From Aliivibrio fischeri (GTDB lineage: Bacteria; Pseudomonadota; Gammaproteobacteria; Enterobacterales; Vibrionaceae), in the NCBI RefSeq assembly GCF_009727955.1, contig NZ_WOBR01000011.1, positions 62,001 through 126,000 on the forward strand: a DNA stretch of 64,000 nt. Direction: 5' to 3'. Shown one piece after another: positions 35,491-44,520 of the stretch. Position numbers and translations under genes: made by a program. Positions within the stretch are counted from its first letter, which is position 1; every line of letters begins with the position of its first letter. The notes below the pieces were generated by a model. It saw only the letters and a list, made by a program, of their open reading frames with translations, ran no database searches and was not told the DNA's origin.

Positions 35491-35619
35491 CATGATTTCC
35501 CTCTATTATCATTGAAAATTAGTGTAAACTTACTTATTGAAAAATCAAGAGTATTAGTTTGAAGTCTTAAAAATTGAGTAGAAAATTAAGACTTACTTCA
35601 ACCTACAGAACGGAATTTT

Positions 35620-37332
35620 ATGGGCAGCCCACGATTACGAAAGCAATTCGAAAAATTATACGGTCATTATCACTTATCGTCTGACGGCATACAGATTGAT
35701 GATATTGCCGATCTATTGTGCTGTACTCGTCGTAATACCCGTATGGTTCTTAAAAAAATGTCCGAAGAAAAATGGATTGATTGGATCCCCGCGGTTGGTC
35801 GAGGTAAGAGTTCCGTTCTTGAGTTTTTATCTACGCCAGATACGGTCTATCTGTCCCTCGCTCGACGTAATATTGAAGATGGAAAACTTGATGTTGCCCT
35901 TGATATTTTGGATGGTAATCAAGACGCATTACTGGATTTGATCCATAAAGTATTAGGGGTTTCACACGAAAAGGGCAAACAAGTTGTTAAGTTACCTTAT
36001 TACCGCCAACTGAACCTATTAAAACCATCGTTAGCAATTCGTCGTTCAGAGCAGCACTTAATGCAGCAAATTTTCAACGGTTTAACTCAATGGAATAAGC
36101 AAGGAGAAGTGGAGGGTGATATTGCCCACCATTGGGAAATGCTTTCACCTACACATTGGCGTTTTTACTTAAGACCAAGTATCTATTTTCATGATGGAAA
36201 ACTACTGACATTTGATGACATTAAAGAGACATTTACTCATTTAAAGGCCAATTATGTTTTCAGCCATATTGAGGATGTTTTAAGTCCAAATTTAAATATC
36301 ATTGATTTTGTATTAAACAAAGATGACCATTATTTTGATTCAAAATTAGCTCAGTTTAATGCGAAATTGGTTCCGGCAACCAGTCATGATAGTGATGAGC
36401 AACAACATTTACCTATTGGAAGTGGACCTTATAAGGTCGCGGAAAACACAGATAAAAAATTAATTTTAGTGGCCAATGAACAATATTTTGGTTATCGACC
36501 TCTTATCGATTCTGTTGAAGTGTGGACATTACCAGAGATCGCGCCAATTCAACTGAAATTGGGTTTGGAAGTGTATGAAGGAAATGATCAATCACTTGAT
36601 TCATATGGCGAAACCGTTGATGTCGATCGAGGCTGCAGTTACTTATTATTTAACCGTAAAACTGGCATTGCAAAAGATCAAAATTGGTTAAGTTATTTAT
36701 TAAATACGATCACTCCATTATTACTATTGAATGAGCTTCAAAATTCAACCATGAATGGTATCGGCCTTTTTAACGCGTATGGGTTATTACCGGGCTTTCA
36801 ACATTGCTTAAATCGCACGGTTCCACCTTTTGAGTTACCAGAAAGAGGGAGTGTTGTTCATTTAGGATTTGAGAATGAGCATCCGTTATACCCATTACTT
36901 GGGAAAATCATTAAGCAACGATTAGATAAAGATGGGATCATTTTAAAGATACATCAATTTGATACTTTAGACTTACTCGATCTAGAGAAGGCTACAACGA
37001 TTGATATTTGGCTTCGCGGAATGAGTTTGGGGACTCAATGCCCTGAAGCATTATTATCATGGCTATTTGCCTTTGATGAAATTGAACGTGTAATGCCTGA
37101 AGCTGATTTCCAAACCATATCGAATATGATTGAAAAATGGCAATCTACGTCACAGTGTCACTTTCCAGTAAACGATATTTGTCGATTTTTGGTTGATTGT
37201 GGTCAAATTAATCCATTATTTCATGGTTGGATGGGAATAAGTGAAGACACAAACAACAGTATTCAAAATGCGTCATGCAATGGATTAGGTTGGTTTGATT
37301 TTGAGAAGGTTTGGATTAAGCCAACTTTATAA
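35620..37332 (+). CDS. sgrR: SgrR-type sugar-stress regulator
   Basis: 570 residues, the usual SgrR size (551 in E. coli). The N-terminal winged-helix part (SPRLRKQFEKLYGHY, then IDDIADLLCCTRRNTRMVL, WIPAVGRGKSS) and the large SBP_bac_5-like solute-binding part (about 125-565, with RRSEQHLMQQIFNGLT and HWRFYLRPSIYFHDG) match SgrR along the length. In enterics SgrR senses glucose-phosphate stress and activates the divergent small RNA SgrS. Here the divergent neighbour is an AraC gene and I see no SgrS-like sequence in the 126-base gap. It may therefore control other genes. Confidence 0.88.
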   Translation: MGSPRLRKQFEKLYGHYHLSSDGIQIDDIADLLCCTRRNTRMVLKKMSEEKWIDWIPAVGRGKSSVLEFLSTPDTVYLSLARRNIEDGKLDVALDILDGNQDALLDLIHKVLGVSHEKGKQVVKLPYYRQLNLLKPSLAIRRSEQHLMQQIFNGLTQWNKQGEVEGDIAHHWEMLSPTHWRFYLRPSIYFHDGKLLTFDDIKETFTHLKANYVFSHIEDVLSPNLNIIDFVLNKDDHYFDSKLAQFNAKLVPATSHDSDEQQHLPIGSGPYKVAENTDKKLILVANEQYFGYRPLIDSVEVWTLPEIAPIQLKLGLEVYEGNDQSLDSYGETVDVDRGCSYLLFNRKTGIAKDQNWLSYLLNTITPLLLLNELQNSTMNGIGLFNAYGLLPGFQHCLNRTVPPFELPERGSVVHLGFENEHPLYPLLGKIIKQRLDKDGIILKIHQFDTLDLLDLEKATTIDIWLRGMSLGTQCPEALLSWLFAFDEIERVMPEADFQTISNMIEKWQSTSQCHFPVNDICRFLVDCGQINPLFHGWMGISEDTNNSIQNASCNGLGWFDFEKVWIKPTL

Positions 37333-37344
37333 TAAGAATGTTTA

Positions 37345-37368
37345 CCACCACGATATGATGCGTGGTGG
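37345..37368. terminator. Hairpin between sgrR and the HemF-like gene
   Basis: CCACCACG (37345-37352) pairs with CGTGGTGG (37361-37368) around an 8-base loop. T tracts are poor on both sides, so termination strength is uncertain. Confidence 0.55.
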
Positions 37369-37379
37369 CACTATGCATG

Positions 37380-38345
37380 TTATTTTTTGTAAAATGCGCG
37401 AATGGCTTGAGCTAGGTTAGCCTTAACTTCTTTTGTTATTGAACATGTATTTTCACAAGGAAGCGCTGCTAATAAGTCTGAAACTAATCGAGCAGTTGGT
37501 TGAGGAGTTAAAGCTTGCCACTCTTCCAGAAGGGAGCGGTTAATGTGTGATGGCAAAGATCCCAAAGTGCCAACATCATTTTGATCATGAACCAATAAAC
37601 CCGCCGTGGTTCCTTTGTCTAGAGTCAATACTTGATAGAAATAAAGTGTGTGGTAATTTAATTGAGCCTGTTTTAGTTCTTTCGTTATTTCACTTTTTTG
37701 CAGTAAGTGTGAGCTAAGAATATGCACATAAGTATCAATCACTTTTGTTGCAAATTGTTTTGTAAATACTTCGCCATTTTCTCCTTTTGGATTAAACCCC
37801 TCTAAATAAAAATGACTCACACCTCTGCGTTTTTTTAATGCAGGGATATCGAAATATTGATTACCAGTCTTAGTTCCTTCTAAGTAATGAGATTTGGCCG
37901 CTACTTTTAATGTTTGATCGAAGTATTCTTTGTCTTCTTTATCAAAGTGAGAAGGATTCAAATCAGCCATGATTCGCCAATAATTAGTACCATCTTTTAA
38001 TTCAGTTAGACTAAAATGCATATGAATCGATGGTGCGAGAGGGTGATTGGGGTGGATAATCGTTGAGAGGGCTGTCGCGCTATTGTAATGTTTGTTGGCA
38101 TCGTCTTCATATTGAATTTGTGAAACATTGATGGATGCACGATTAAATATTCCACCATCAATGGCTTCAAAGCGCTCACCACCGCCATGTCTTCCATTGT
38201 CTCTTAGCCATTCTACAGCTTTAAATTCAGTTGATTGTGATGTTAGACTGCTTGCTTTTAAAAGCTCTGATTTAAAATAAGATTGAATATCGGTAAGTAA
38301 TAGTAATGCACTTTTAGCGTCGGGGTTTTTAGCATTAATTCGCAT
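37380..38345 (-). CDS. Aerobic coproporphyrinogen III oxidase-like protein (HemF)
   Basis: 321 residues, slightly longer than E. coli HemF (299). It keeps the family frame: NGRHGGGERFEAIDGGIFNRASINVSQ region (about 45-75), HPNHPLAPSIHMHFSLTE (about 97-114), the YFDIPALKKRRGVSHFYLEGF region and a late GTTAGLLV. HemF oxidatively decarboxylates coproporphyrinogen III to protoporphyrinogen IX using oxygen, in heme synthesis. Sequence is clearly diverged from canonical HemF (for example HPNHPLAPSIHMHF instead of the usual NP-HVPTVHMN type), so it may be a second copy with an altered role. AAGG ribosome site before the ATG. Confidence 0.82.
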   Translation of the reverse strand: MRINAKNPDAKSALLLLTDIQSYFKSELLKASSLTSQSTEFKAVEWLRDNGRHGGGERFEAIDGGIFNRASINVSQIQYEDDANKHYNSATALSTIIHPNHPLAPSIHMHFSLTELKDGTNYWRIMADLNPSHFDKEDKEYFDQTLKVAAKSHYLEGTKTGNQYFDIPALKKRRGVSHFYLEGFNPKGENGEVFTKQFATKVIDTYVHILSSHLLQKSEITKELKQAQLNYHTLYFYQVLTLDKGTTAGLLVHDQNDVGTLGSLPSHINRSLLEEWQALTPQPTARLVSDLLAALPCENTCSITKEVKANLAQAIRAFYKK

Positions 38346-38446
38346 AAAAAGACCTTTATAGACAGATGATAGAGAAAGGGTTAAGTACTTATTAATTGAG
38401 TGTAAAATAAAGCCTTTGTATATGGCAACCTAAGATATGGAAAGAA

Positions 38447-38698
38447 ATGGCGAAACCAAATAAGAAAGGCCCAACAAAGACCATTATGATCTTTTGTTCA
38501 AAATGCAAAGCGCCCTTATATAAATACAGAAAAGGTGGGAAAGGAGCCTTAGTGAAATGTTTTGTGGAAAGAATCGTCGAAGATCACACCACAACGAAAT
38601 GTGAATGTCCGCAGTGTCAGTCAATCTTTGCAAGAGAAACGCTTATCAGGGGGACTCCTGCATATAAAATGATAGGTGGTAAAGTCATGGCAAAGTAA
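38447..38698 (+). CDS. Small zinc-ribbon-like protein
   Basis: 83 residues, very basic, with FCSKCKAPLYKY and, about 30 residues later, KCECPQCQSIFAR: two CxxC knuckles that would form a zinc ribbon. No family name recognised; no signal peptide. The GGAAAG ribosome site six bases before the ATG supports the start. It stands alone between the divergent HemF-like gene and vxrA. The basic charge and zinc ribbon would suit RNA or ribosome binding; this is a guess. Confidence 0.75.
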   Translation: MAKPNKKGPTKTIMIFCSKCKAPLYKYRKGGKGALVKCFVERIVEDHTTTKCECPQCQSIFARETLIRGTPAYKMIGGKVMAK

Positions 38699-38826
38699 TA
38701 CTTTGTCAATTTGAGCCCTCTTTGAGTAAAAGATGAACAGTTGTAAAAATAAAGTATTCGTATTCATTTGGAACTATAATATACTGATAACTTATGCTTT
38801 ATTATATTTTTTCTTAGGGGTTTACG

Positions 38827-40272
38827 TTGCTCAATAAGCGCTTTCTACTTACGACTTTATTGCTATTAAGCTTCTCATCATATGCAGATAGCCTAGCAAC
38901 AAAGATCGATAACTTTAAAAAAGCGTTTAAAAAACAACAAGCCGTCGAAATTTATGACATTCGCTTAATACAAAAAGAATATCCTACCGTATTATTGTCT
39001 CCTGATACATTGTTACCACAAACAGCATCTTACCCATTTAAACAATTACAAAGGCTGTATCGTAGTGCGCAAACATGTACTGGTCCTTGGCCTGTAAGTC
39101 CGTTGGTGGGAGAGCCTCTTGTTTTGATCAGAGCAATGTGTCGAGGTATAACACTGCCAACAAGATGGTTTGCACGATCTGGAATGATACACCCAGGTGG
39201 TGGTTCTTATGCATATCGATATGTTCAATTACATCCCGAAGCAAAAGAACAGCTATCACCGTATATGCATATAAAAGAAAGAGCCATTGCTGGTGAAGGG
39301 ACATTATTGCACCATTTACAAATGATGGATGATACAGCAATTAGAGCGATTATTAGTGGTTCAGATACCATTATTGCTGATGATTTATTGTGGTTACGCA
39401 AAGGCAGCCGCTATTATTTATACCCAACAGAATTAAAGAATAAGTATTTAGAAAATTACCAACTTGAAGCGACCCTATTTAAGCAAGGGGCAAATTGCTA
39501 TGTAAGAAATGGTAATGTATGTTGGCAAGATCAAACAGACTCAAAGACATTGTCATATATTGTATTGTTTTTGGTGTTCATTAATGTGTGTTTGGCGATA
39601 GGTTGGGGTATCTCTCAGTGGAACGGTAAACGCAGAGAGATGAGAAGTCGAATGTTAGTCTTACAAATATTGACGCATGAATTAAGAACGCCAATCGCAA
39701 GTTTGGGATTAACCGTTGAAGGATTTCGACGACAGTTTGAAGCATTGCCGGAATCCTTGTACGATGAATTTAGGCGTTTATGTGAAGACTCAAGGCGTTT
39801 ACGTCAATTAGCTGAGGCAAGTAAAGATTATTTACAATCAGATGATAAAGGGTTCTCAACAGATTGGATACCTTCTGTTGAAGAATGGCTCAGCTATCGT
39901 TGTTTGGAGTATACTCAGCCAGTTGAATTTAAAATAAATAAAGATGCCTCCATTAAAGTTAATCTATATTGGTTGGGCAATTGTATAGATAATTTAGTTA
40001 GTAATGCTCATAAATACGGTGTACCACCCGTTATTTTGAACGTTACTGTAGAACAGAAAAAATTAAGAATTGAAGTCATTGATGGCGGACAATTAACAAA
40101 GCGTGATTGGAAAGAATTAAAAACACCTTTTGTTAGTAAAGCAGGATTAGGCCTTGGTCTAACCATTGTCGAATCAATGATCAAAAGAATGGGCGGAACC
40201 ATGACTCTTCAGGGGCCACCGACGACATTTATATTGGAGATACCTTGTGAAACAGACAATCCTACTTGTTGA
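38827..40272 (+). CDS. vxrA: Cell-wall stress histidine kinase VxrA (WigK)
   Basis: 481 residues from a TTG start with AGGGG upstream. Signal anchor (1-20), a periplasmic sensor of about 225 residues containing cysteines, one membrane helix (about 240-262), a HisKA domain with phospho-accepting His284 (LTHELRTPIASL) and a HATPase domain with N-box NLVSNAHKYG and GLGLGLTIVESM. Gene order with the four following genes is that of vxrABCDE in Vibrio cholerae, where VxrA/WigK responds to cell-wall damage and with VxrB controls wall synthesis, type VI secretion and biofilm. Overlaps vxrB by 26 bases. Confidence 0.93.
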   Translation: MLNKRFLLTTLLLLSFSSYADSLATKIDNFKKAFKKQQAVEIYDIRLIQKEYPTVLLSPDTLLPQTASYPFKQLQRLYRSAQTCTGPWPVSPLVGEPLVLIRAMCRGITLPTRWFARSGMIHPGGGSYAYRYVQLHPEAKEQLSPYMHIKERAIAGEGTLLHHLQMMDDTAIRAIISGSDTIIADDLLWLRKGSRYYLYPTELKNKYLENYQLEATLFKQGANCYVRNGNVCWQDQTDSKTLSYIVLFLVFINVCLAIGWGISQWNGKRREMRSRMLVLQILTHELRTPIASLGLTVEGFRRQFEALPESLYDEFRRLCEDSRRLRQLAEASKDYLQSDDKGFSTDWIPSVEEWLSYRCLEYTQPVEFKINKDASIKVNLYWLGNCIDNLVSNAHKYGVPPVILNVTVEQKKLRIEVIDGGQLTKRDWKELKTPFVSKAGLGLGLTIVESMIKRMGGTMTLQGPPTTFILEIPCETDNPTC

Positions 40273-40903
40273 AGACGATAAAAACTTAGCGGACGGACTG
40301 ATTGTCAGCTTAGAAGAAGCGGGTTATCGCTGTTTACATTCCGAAAATGCCGCAAATGTATCTGGTCTTTGGAGCGAAGCTGATATTGTCATTCTTGACC
40401 GTCAGCTACCTGAAGGTGATTCATTAACTTGGTTAAGTCAATGGAAACAAATAAAAGATGTTCCCGTTATTTTATTAACGGCTCTTGTTTCTGTTAGAGA
40501 TAAAGTAACAGGTCTAGATTCTGGTGCTAATGATTATTTAACTAAGCCTTTTGCTGAAGCTGAATTACTGGCTCGTTTACGTGCGCATTTACGTTCACCA
40601 GAAACTGATGAAGTAAAATCTAAATTAGTTGTTGGTAATCTAGCTATTGATACCTCTACACGTGATGTAGTTAATTCAGGTGAGAATGTTACATTAACTC
40701 GAACTGAGTTTGATCTTTTGCTTTTCTTAGCATCAAACCTTGGAAAAGTGTTTACTCGTGATGAGCTCTTAGACCAAGTTTGGGGTTACAACCATTTTCC
40801 AACTACACGTACAGTAGATACGCATATTCTTCAGTTACGTCAAAAGATTGTTGGAATAGAAATTGAAACATTGCGTGGCGTTGGCTACAAAATGAAAGCG
40901 TAA
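40247..40903 (+). CDS. vxrB: Response regulator VxrB (WigR)
   Basis: 218 residues from a GTG start inside the end of vxrA. OmpR-type: receiver domain (1-about 118) with acidic pair Asp10-Asp11, phospho-acceptor Asp51 (IVILDRQLPEG), and Lys in YLTKPF; winged-helix DNA-binding domain (about 125-217) with LTRTEFDLLLFL and the closing THILQLRQKI...TLRGVGYKM. Cognate regulator of VxrA. The 26-base overlap suggests coupled translation. Confidence 0.94.
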   Translation: MKQTILLVEDDKNLADGLIVSLEEAGYRCLHSENAANVSGLWSEADIVILDRQLPEGDSLTWLSQWKQIKDVPVILLTALVSVRDKVTGLDSGANDYLTKPFAEAELLARLRAHLRSPETDEVKSKLVVGNLAIDTSTRDVVNSGENVTLTRTEFDLLLFLASNLGKVFTRDELLDQVWGYNHFPTTRTVDTHILQLRQKIVGIEIETLRGVGYKMKA

Positions 40904-40908
40904 TTTTT

Positions 40909-41817
40909 ATGATGTTTATGCGTAAGTTTTTCGTTTTTTGCTCATTAGTTTGTGCATCATATACGTCTTTTGCAAATTCAGTGGATTGGTTTAATGAGCA
41001 ATCTGCATTGTATACTGCGCATAAGCAATTTTTAGAAGGGCATGCAAGAAAAGGCTTTGCTACTTCGATAGAAGTTTTACAGAACTCGGTTAATGAGAAT
41101 ATCACCAATAATATTGATAAATTACTTAGCTCTGCAATTTCAGTAAATTGTGGTCGAGATTTATCAAATAAAGTGATACCTAACTGGTTAAAATCAGTGA
41201 GTGTGCAACGTGTTATTATTCAGAGTCCGGGAAGATTACACCATCGATTGATTGTTAAGTTTGACACAAAAAAGCCTATATCAAGTCTTTCATTTATTAA
41301 ATGGCCACAAGAAGAACAATTAACTAATCCGTCTATCAAAATAACACCAACACAAGATGAAAGAATTACGCAATACACTTATGCTAGTGAGTCTTTGAAT
41401 AATCGAATTCAAAATGGATTGTATAAGCTGATAATTATTGCGGATGATAAAGAAAAAACACAATGGGAATCATGGGTTGTTTTAACTACACCAAAAACAG
41501 AAATGCAAGTGGCGTGGTTAGGCAAAGATAAATGGAAAACGACACAAACAGGTTTACTTAAATCTAATTGCCCATTACCAGAAATGGCTGTTGGTATTTA
41601 TGACCATCAAGATAATGAGTATATAAAGTTATGGGAACAGAAGTACGAAGAGAAATTTCCTAAATTATTACCTTCGACAAATGTGTTACCAGGCAGCTAT
41701 ATTTTAAGTGTGTCGTTTAATCATAAAAGATTTCAAGGACCGATTTCCATCCAAGAAATTCAGGCAATAACCAAAGTAATGAATTTTGGTTCAGATGAAA
41801 ATACAGAGAGTAAATAA
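40909..41817 (+). CDS. vxrC: VxrC, exported DUF2861-type protein
   Basis: 302 residues with a signal peptide (about 1-22, ending SFA); mature part is soluble, beta-rich in its second half, with two cysteines (Cys80, and Cys222 in KSNCPLP). It occupies the vxrC position five bases after vxrB. I recall the family as DUF2861. In V. cholerae vxrC is co-transcribed with vxrAB and its biochemical role is not known. The stop codon overlaps the start of vxrD by one base. Confidence 0.82.
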   Translation: MMFMRKFFVFCSLVCASYTSFANSVDWFNEQSALYTAHKQFLEGHARKGFATSIEVLQNSVNENITNNIDKLLSSAISVNCGRDLSNKVIPNWLKSVSVQRVIIQSPGRLHHRLIVKFDTKKPISSLSFIKWPQEEQLTNPSIKITPTQDERITQYTYASESLNNRIQNGLYKLIIIADDKEKTQWESWVVLTTPKTEMQVAWLGKDKWKTTQTGLLKSNCPLPEMAVGIYDHQDNEYIKLWEQKYEEKFPKLLPSTNVLPGSYILSVSFNHKRFQGPISIQEIQAITKVMNFGSDENTESK

Positions 41818-41978
41818 TGTTAGATTTACCAACATTAACCCATGAAGAACAGCAACAAGCAGTAGAGAAAATCCAAGAACTGATGCGTCAAGGCGTTGGT
41901 AGTGGAGAAGCCATCAAAATCATTTCAGACCAAATTAGAGCTGAAATTGCAGAAAAAGAGAAAAACAACTCTAACTAA
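41817..41978 (+). CDS. vxrD: VxrD, small YoaH/UPF0181 protein
   Basis: 53 residues, too short for a default gene track. It starts at the ATG formed with the vxrC stop (TAATG). The sequence [20 protein letters not shown] with the later [16 protein letters not shown] is the UPF0181 (YoaH) pattern. It is helical, cytoplasmic and without known function. A strong terminator 13 bases after its stop suggests that vxrABCD can be one transcript separate from vxrE, or that read-through controls vxrE. Confidence 0.88.
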   Translation: MLDLPTLTHEEQQQAVEKIQELMRQGVGSGEAIKIISDQIRAEIAEKEKNNSN

Positions 41979-41990
41979 TTACTATTTTAA

Positions 41991-42016
41991 AGCCGAGCTA
42001 ACCCCTCGGCTTTTTT
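41991..42016 (+). terminator. Terminator between vxrD and vxrE
   Basis: AGCCGAG (41991-41997) pairs with CTCGGCT (42005-42011), followed by a T run. Its position inside the vxr locus means vxrE either has its own promoter in the next 130 bases or is expressed by read-through. Confidence 0.85.
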
Positions 42017-42144
42017 GTATGTATTTATCTTTAAGTTAAATTAAAAAAAGACATCACTGCTATCAATATTTTGGTTTATTTCATTAAAGTTAACTTTTTC
42101 TATGTCGATAAATAGGGAAGAGATTTTTTTAATGGGTTAATCAA

Positions 42145-43341
42145 ATGAAACAGTGGATAAAAATTGGCTTACTTTCGTGTGCGACGGTAGCTTCTTCTCA
42201 AGTATCAGCAACAAATTTCAGCGTTGATGGTCGAATTGATGCTATGGGTGGCGCTGGTACTGCAGCCGCTGACTATCTTACTGGTGTTTTTTATAACCCT
42301 GCATTAGTTGCTATCTATAGTCGTAAAGATGATGCGGGTCTTTTGTTACCAAGTGCCGGTCTTCAAGTCATGGATCAAGGCGGTATGGTTGATGATGTTG
42401 ACCAGGTTCAGAAAGGTTTTAGTAAACTTGCTAATAGCGATCTTTCAGGCGCAGCTGATATTGAAAACGGTCTAAGAAATTTAAATGGTGATGCTCTGAG
42501 CTTTAGTATGGGAGCTGGGATGGCTGTTGCAATTCCTAACCGTTATTTATCAATGGCATTTTATGGCAAAACCTCTGTTGAGGGTATTACCTTACCTGAT
42601 GTTGATGCGCTTGGTTTACCGGCGGATCCATCGAAACCACTTCAACTTGCAGATACTACAGCGGTAGGTACCGTCGCTTTAGGCTTAGCTGAGGCTGGTG
42701 TCGCTTTTGCTGGTTACACTAATTTCTTAGGGCAAAACATCACCATTGGTGTAACACCAAAAATTCAAAGTTACTTAACGTATACCTATGTAGAAGCTGT
42801 AAACAATTTTGACTTTAAAGACTTTGATAAAAACAAAACAACAGATAATTCATTCAACGTAGATGTTGGTGCGGTTTGGTTTTACGGACCTTGGCGTTTT
42901 GCTGCCGCGGGTAAAAACCTAATTAAGAATGAAATTGAAACCAAAGAGATTACGGTTAATTTTGCAAACTCTCAAGGTGGTGGTTCACACGGTAGCAAAT
43001 CATATAAATATAATTACGAACTTACCCCGACTTACACTGCGGGTGTAGCATTTATGACAAACTACTTTATTGTTACTGCTGATTTAGACTTAAACGAACA
43101 AGAACGTTTTGTTGGCTTAGATGATAATGTTCAAATGTTCAGAGCGGGTGCAGAAATCGATTTATTGTACCAAATTCAGCTGCGTGGTGGTTTTAAAAAG
43201 GATCTTGCTGGAACGTATGATGATGCATTTACCGCAGGTATTGGTTTCTCTCCATTAAACATGTTCCATTTTGACTTAGCGGCGATCTATTCAGTCGATT
43301 CGACGTACGGTGTATCCGTTAACATGGCTTACGAATACTAG
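42145..43341 (+). CDS. vxrE: VxrE, TraF-like outer-membrane protein
   Basis: 398 residues with a signal peptide (about 1-22, ending VSA) and an early RIDAMGGAGTAAADYLTGVFYNPALVA segment, typical of the FadL-like proteins annotated as conjugal transfer TraF; the rest is rich in amphipathic strands and ends VSVNMAYEY, a barrel-like C-terminus. It holds the vxrE position. Despite the label there are no conjugation genes here; the family is best seen as outer-membrane barrels of unknown cargo. It is followed by a hairpin (43370-43396). Confidence 0.85.
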   Translation: MKQWIKIGLLSCATVASSQVSATNFSVDGRIDAMGGAGTAAADYLTGVFYNPALVAIYSRKDDAGLLLPSAGLQVMDQGGMVDDVDQVQKGFSKLANSDLSGAADIENGLRNLNGDALSFSMGAGMAVAIPNRYLSMAFYGKTSVEGITLPDVDALGLPADPSKPLQLADTTAVGTVALGLAEAGVAFAGYTNFLGQNITIGVTPKIQSYLTYTYVEAVNNFDFKDFDKNKTTDNSFNVDVGAVWFYGPWRFAAAGKNLIKNEIETKEITVNFANSQGGGSHGSKSYKYNYELTPTYTAGVAFMTNYFIVTADLDLNEQERFVGLDDNVQMFRAGAEIDLLYQIQLRGGFKKDLAGTYDDAFTAGIGFSPLNMFHFDLAAIYSVDSTYGVSVNMAYEY

Positions 43342-43369
43342 ATAAAATGCCTTTTTAGTAGAAAAAAGA

Positions 43370-43396
43370 GTAACCGCTTGTAATAATAGCGGTTAC
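43370..43396 (+). terminator. Hairpin after vxrE
   Basis: GTAACCGCT (43370-43378) pairs with AGCGGTTAC (43388-43396) around a 9-base loop. The T tract is poor (CTTACTTT), so it may be a moderate terminator or an RNA 3' end. Confidence 0.6.
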
Positions 43397-43419
43397 CTTA
43401 CTTTAAAAAGATACAGATT

Positions 43420-43956
43420 ATGACTCAAAAAGCAAAAATCGGCATTGTAACCGTAAGTGATCGTGCAAGTGTTGGTATTTATGAAGACATTTCAGGGCCA
43501 GCAATCATCGAAACACTAAATGATTATCTAACATCTGAATGGGAACCTGTGTATGTGGTTATCCCTGATGAACAAGATGTGATCGAAAAAACATTGATTG
43601 AATTAGCAGATGAAAAGAACTGCTGCTTAGTTGTGACGACAGGTGGAACAGGCCCAGCCAAGCGTGATGTGACTCCTGAAGCAACAGAAGCTGTATGTGA
43701 TCGTATGATGCCTGGTTTTGGTGAGCTAATGCGTGCTGAATCATTAAAGTTTGTGCCAACAGCTATTTTATCTCGTCAAACGGCGGGTTTGCGTAAAGAC
43801 TCATTAATTGTAAACCTTCCTGGAAAACCAAAATCAATTCGCGAATGCTTAGATGCAGTTTTCCCTGCAATTCCATACTGTATCGATCTAATGGAAGGTC
43901 CATTTCTTGAATGTAATGAAGAAGTGATTAAACCATTTAGACCAAAAGCAAAATAA
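43420..43956 (+). CDS. mogA: Molybdopterin adenylyltransferase MogA
   Basis: 178 residues of the MogA/MoaB fold: IGIVTVSDRASVG at the start, TTGGTGPAKRDVTPEAT (nucleotide and molybdopterin loop) and LPGKPKSIRECLDAVFP near the end. MogA adenylates molybdopterin with ATP before molybdate insertion by MoeA. Length fits MogA (195 in E. coli) rather than the shorter MoaB. It stands alone and no other moco gene is in the window. Ends at a strong terminator. Confidence 0.92.
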   Translation: MTQKAKIGIVTVSDRASVGIYEDISGPAIIETLNDYLTSEWEPVYVVIPDEQDVIEKTLIELADEKNCCLVVTTGGTGPAKRDVTPEATEAVCDRMMPGFGELMRAESLKFVPTAILSRQTAGLRKDSLIVNLPGKPKSIRECLDAVFPAIPYCIDLMEGPFLECNEEVIKPFRPKAK

Positions 43957-43961
43957 TTCAT

Positions 43962-43989
43962 AAAAAGCCAACGTAAAAGTTGGCTTTTT
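43962..43989. terminator. Terminator shared by mogA and a small exported protein
   Basis: AAAAAGCCAAC (43962-43972) pairs with GTTGGCTTTTT (43979-43989). The right arm overlaps the stop codon (43988-43990) of the convergent small gene, so that gene's mRNA must end just at its stop codon. Confidence 0.85.
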
Positions 43990-44212
43990 AACATCCTTTT
44001 TCTTTCCTTAATTTCTTTAGAGCCTTCTTCTCTTTTAATCTCTCTTTATATTCCTTTCCCTCACTAAAGCTGAGCAATTTATTAACATGTGTTAGTGTTC
44101 TATTTAGTGTCTCACAACGTTTTGGTTGATGTTCTTTGTAATATTTTTGAACTGATTTTGCCGATGATGGATAAGAGCATAAAACAGCTAAAAAGATAAT
44201 GAGAGTGCGCAT
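43988..44212 (-). CDS. Small basic exported protein, unknown
   Basis: 74 residues: signal peptide (1-about 18, MRTLIIFLAVLCSYPSSA) and a very lysine/arginine-rich mature part with two cysteines (Cys33 and the terminal Cys74), which may pair. AAGGCG ribosome site upstream of the ATG. No family recognised. The charge would suit binding to acidic surfaces such as lipopolysaccharide or wall polymers; this is speculation. Confidence 0.65.
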   Translation of the reverse strand: MRTLIIFLAVLCSYPSSAKSVQKYYKEHQPKRCETLNRTLTHVNKLLSFSEGKEYKERLKEKKALKKLRKEKGC

Positions 44213-44253
44213 ACGATCGCCTTATAAAATAAGAACTAGTATATAAGAAAGCG

Positions 44254-44357
44254 ATGTAAAGTAAGTTTACATGTCAAAAATTTCGAATGAGAATAAGCAT
44301 TCAAGTTATGAATGGTAACTGACAAAGCTATAAGTGTTACTTAGATCACTTTGTCAG
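44254..44357. promoter_or_regulatory. Cluster of three inverted repeats upstream of the cyclase gene
   Basis: Three perfect dyads lie within about 100 bases: ATGTAAA/TTTACAT (44254-44272), CATTCA/TGAATG (44298-44314) and CTGACAAAG/CTTTGTCAG (44319-44327 and 44349-44357). Spacers of 5 bases in the first two suit dimeric regulators; the third could be an operator pair or a hairpin. They sit in the 308-base divergent region between the small exported protein and the diguanylate cyclase. No gene is seen in that region. Confidence 0.45.
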
Positions 44358-44520
44358 CGATTTGTTTGTAATTGCTGAACCGTACAGAGTATTTTTAGTT
44401 ATACTCACCAAATACGATTAAGTTATACCTATTAATAATTTAATTAATACAACTGTATATTCGTTTAAACATCTTGGTTTTTTAAATAATTAAATTGGTT
44501 TATGAGGAGAGTCAACGCGG

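Noticed and set aside
42145-43341. Conjugation protein TraF, suggesting a plasmid or ICE
   Set aside because: Family label only; the gene occupies the vxrE position and no other transfer gene is present.
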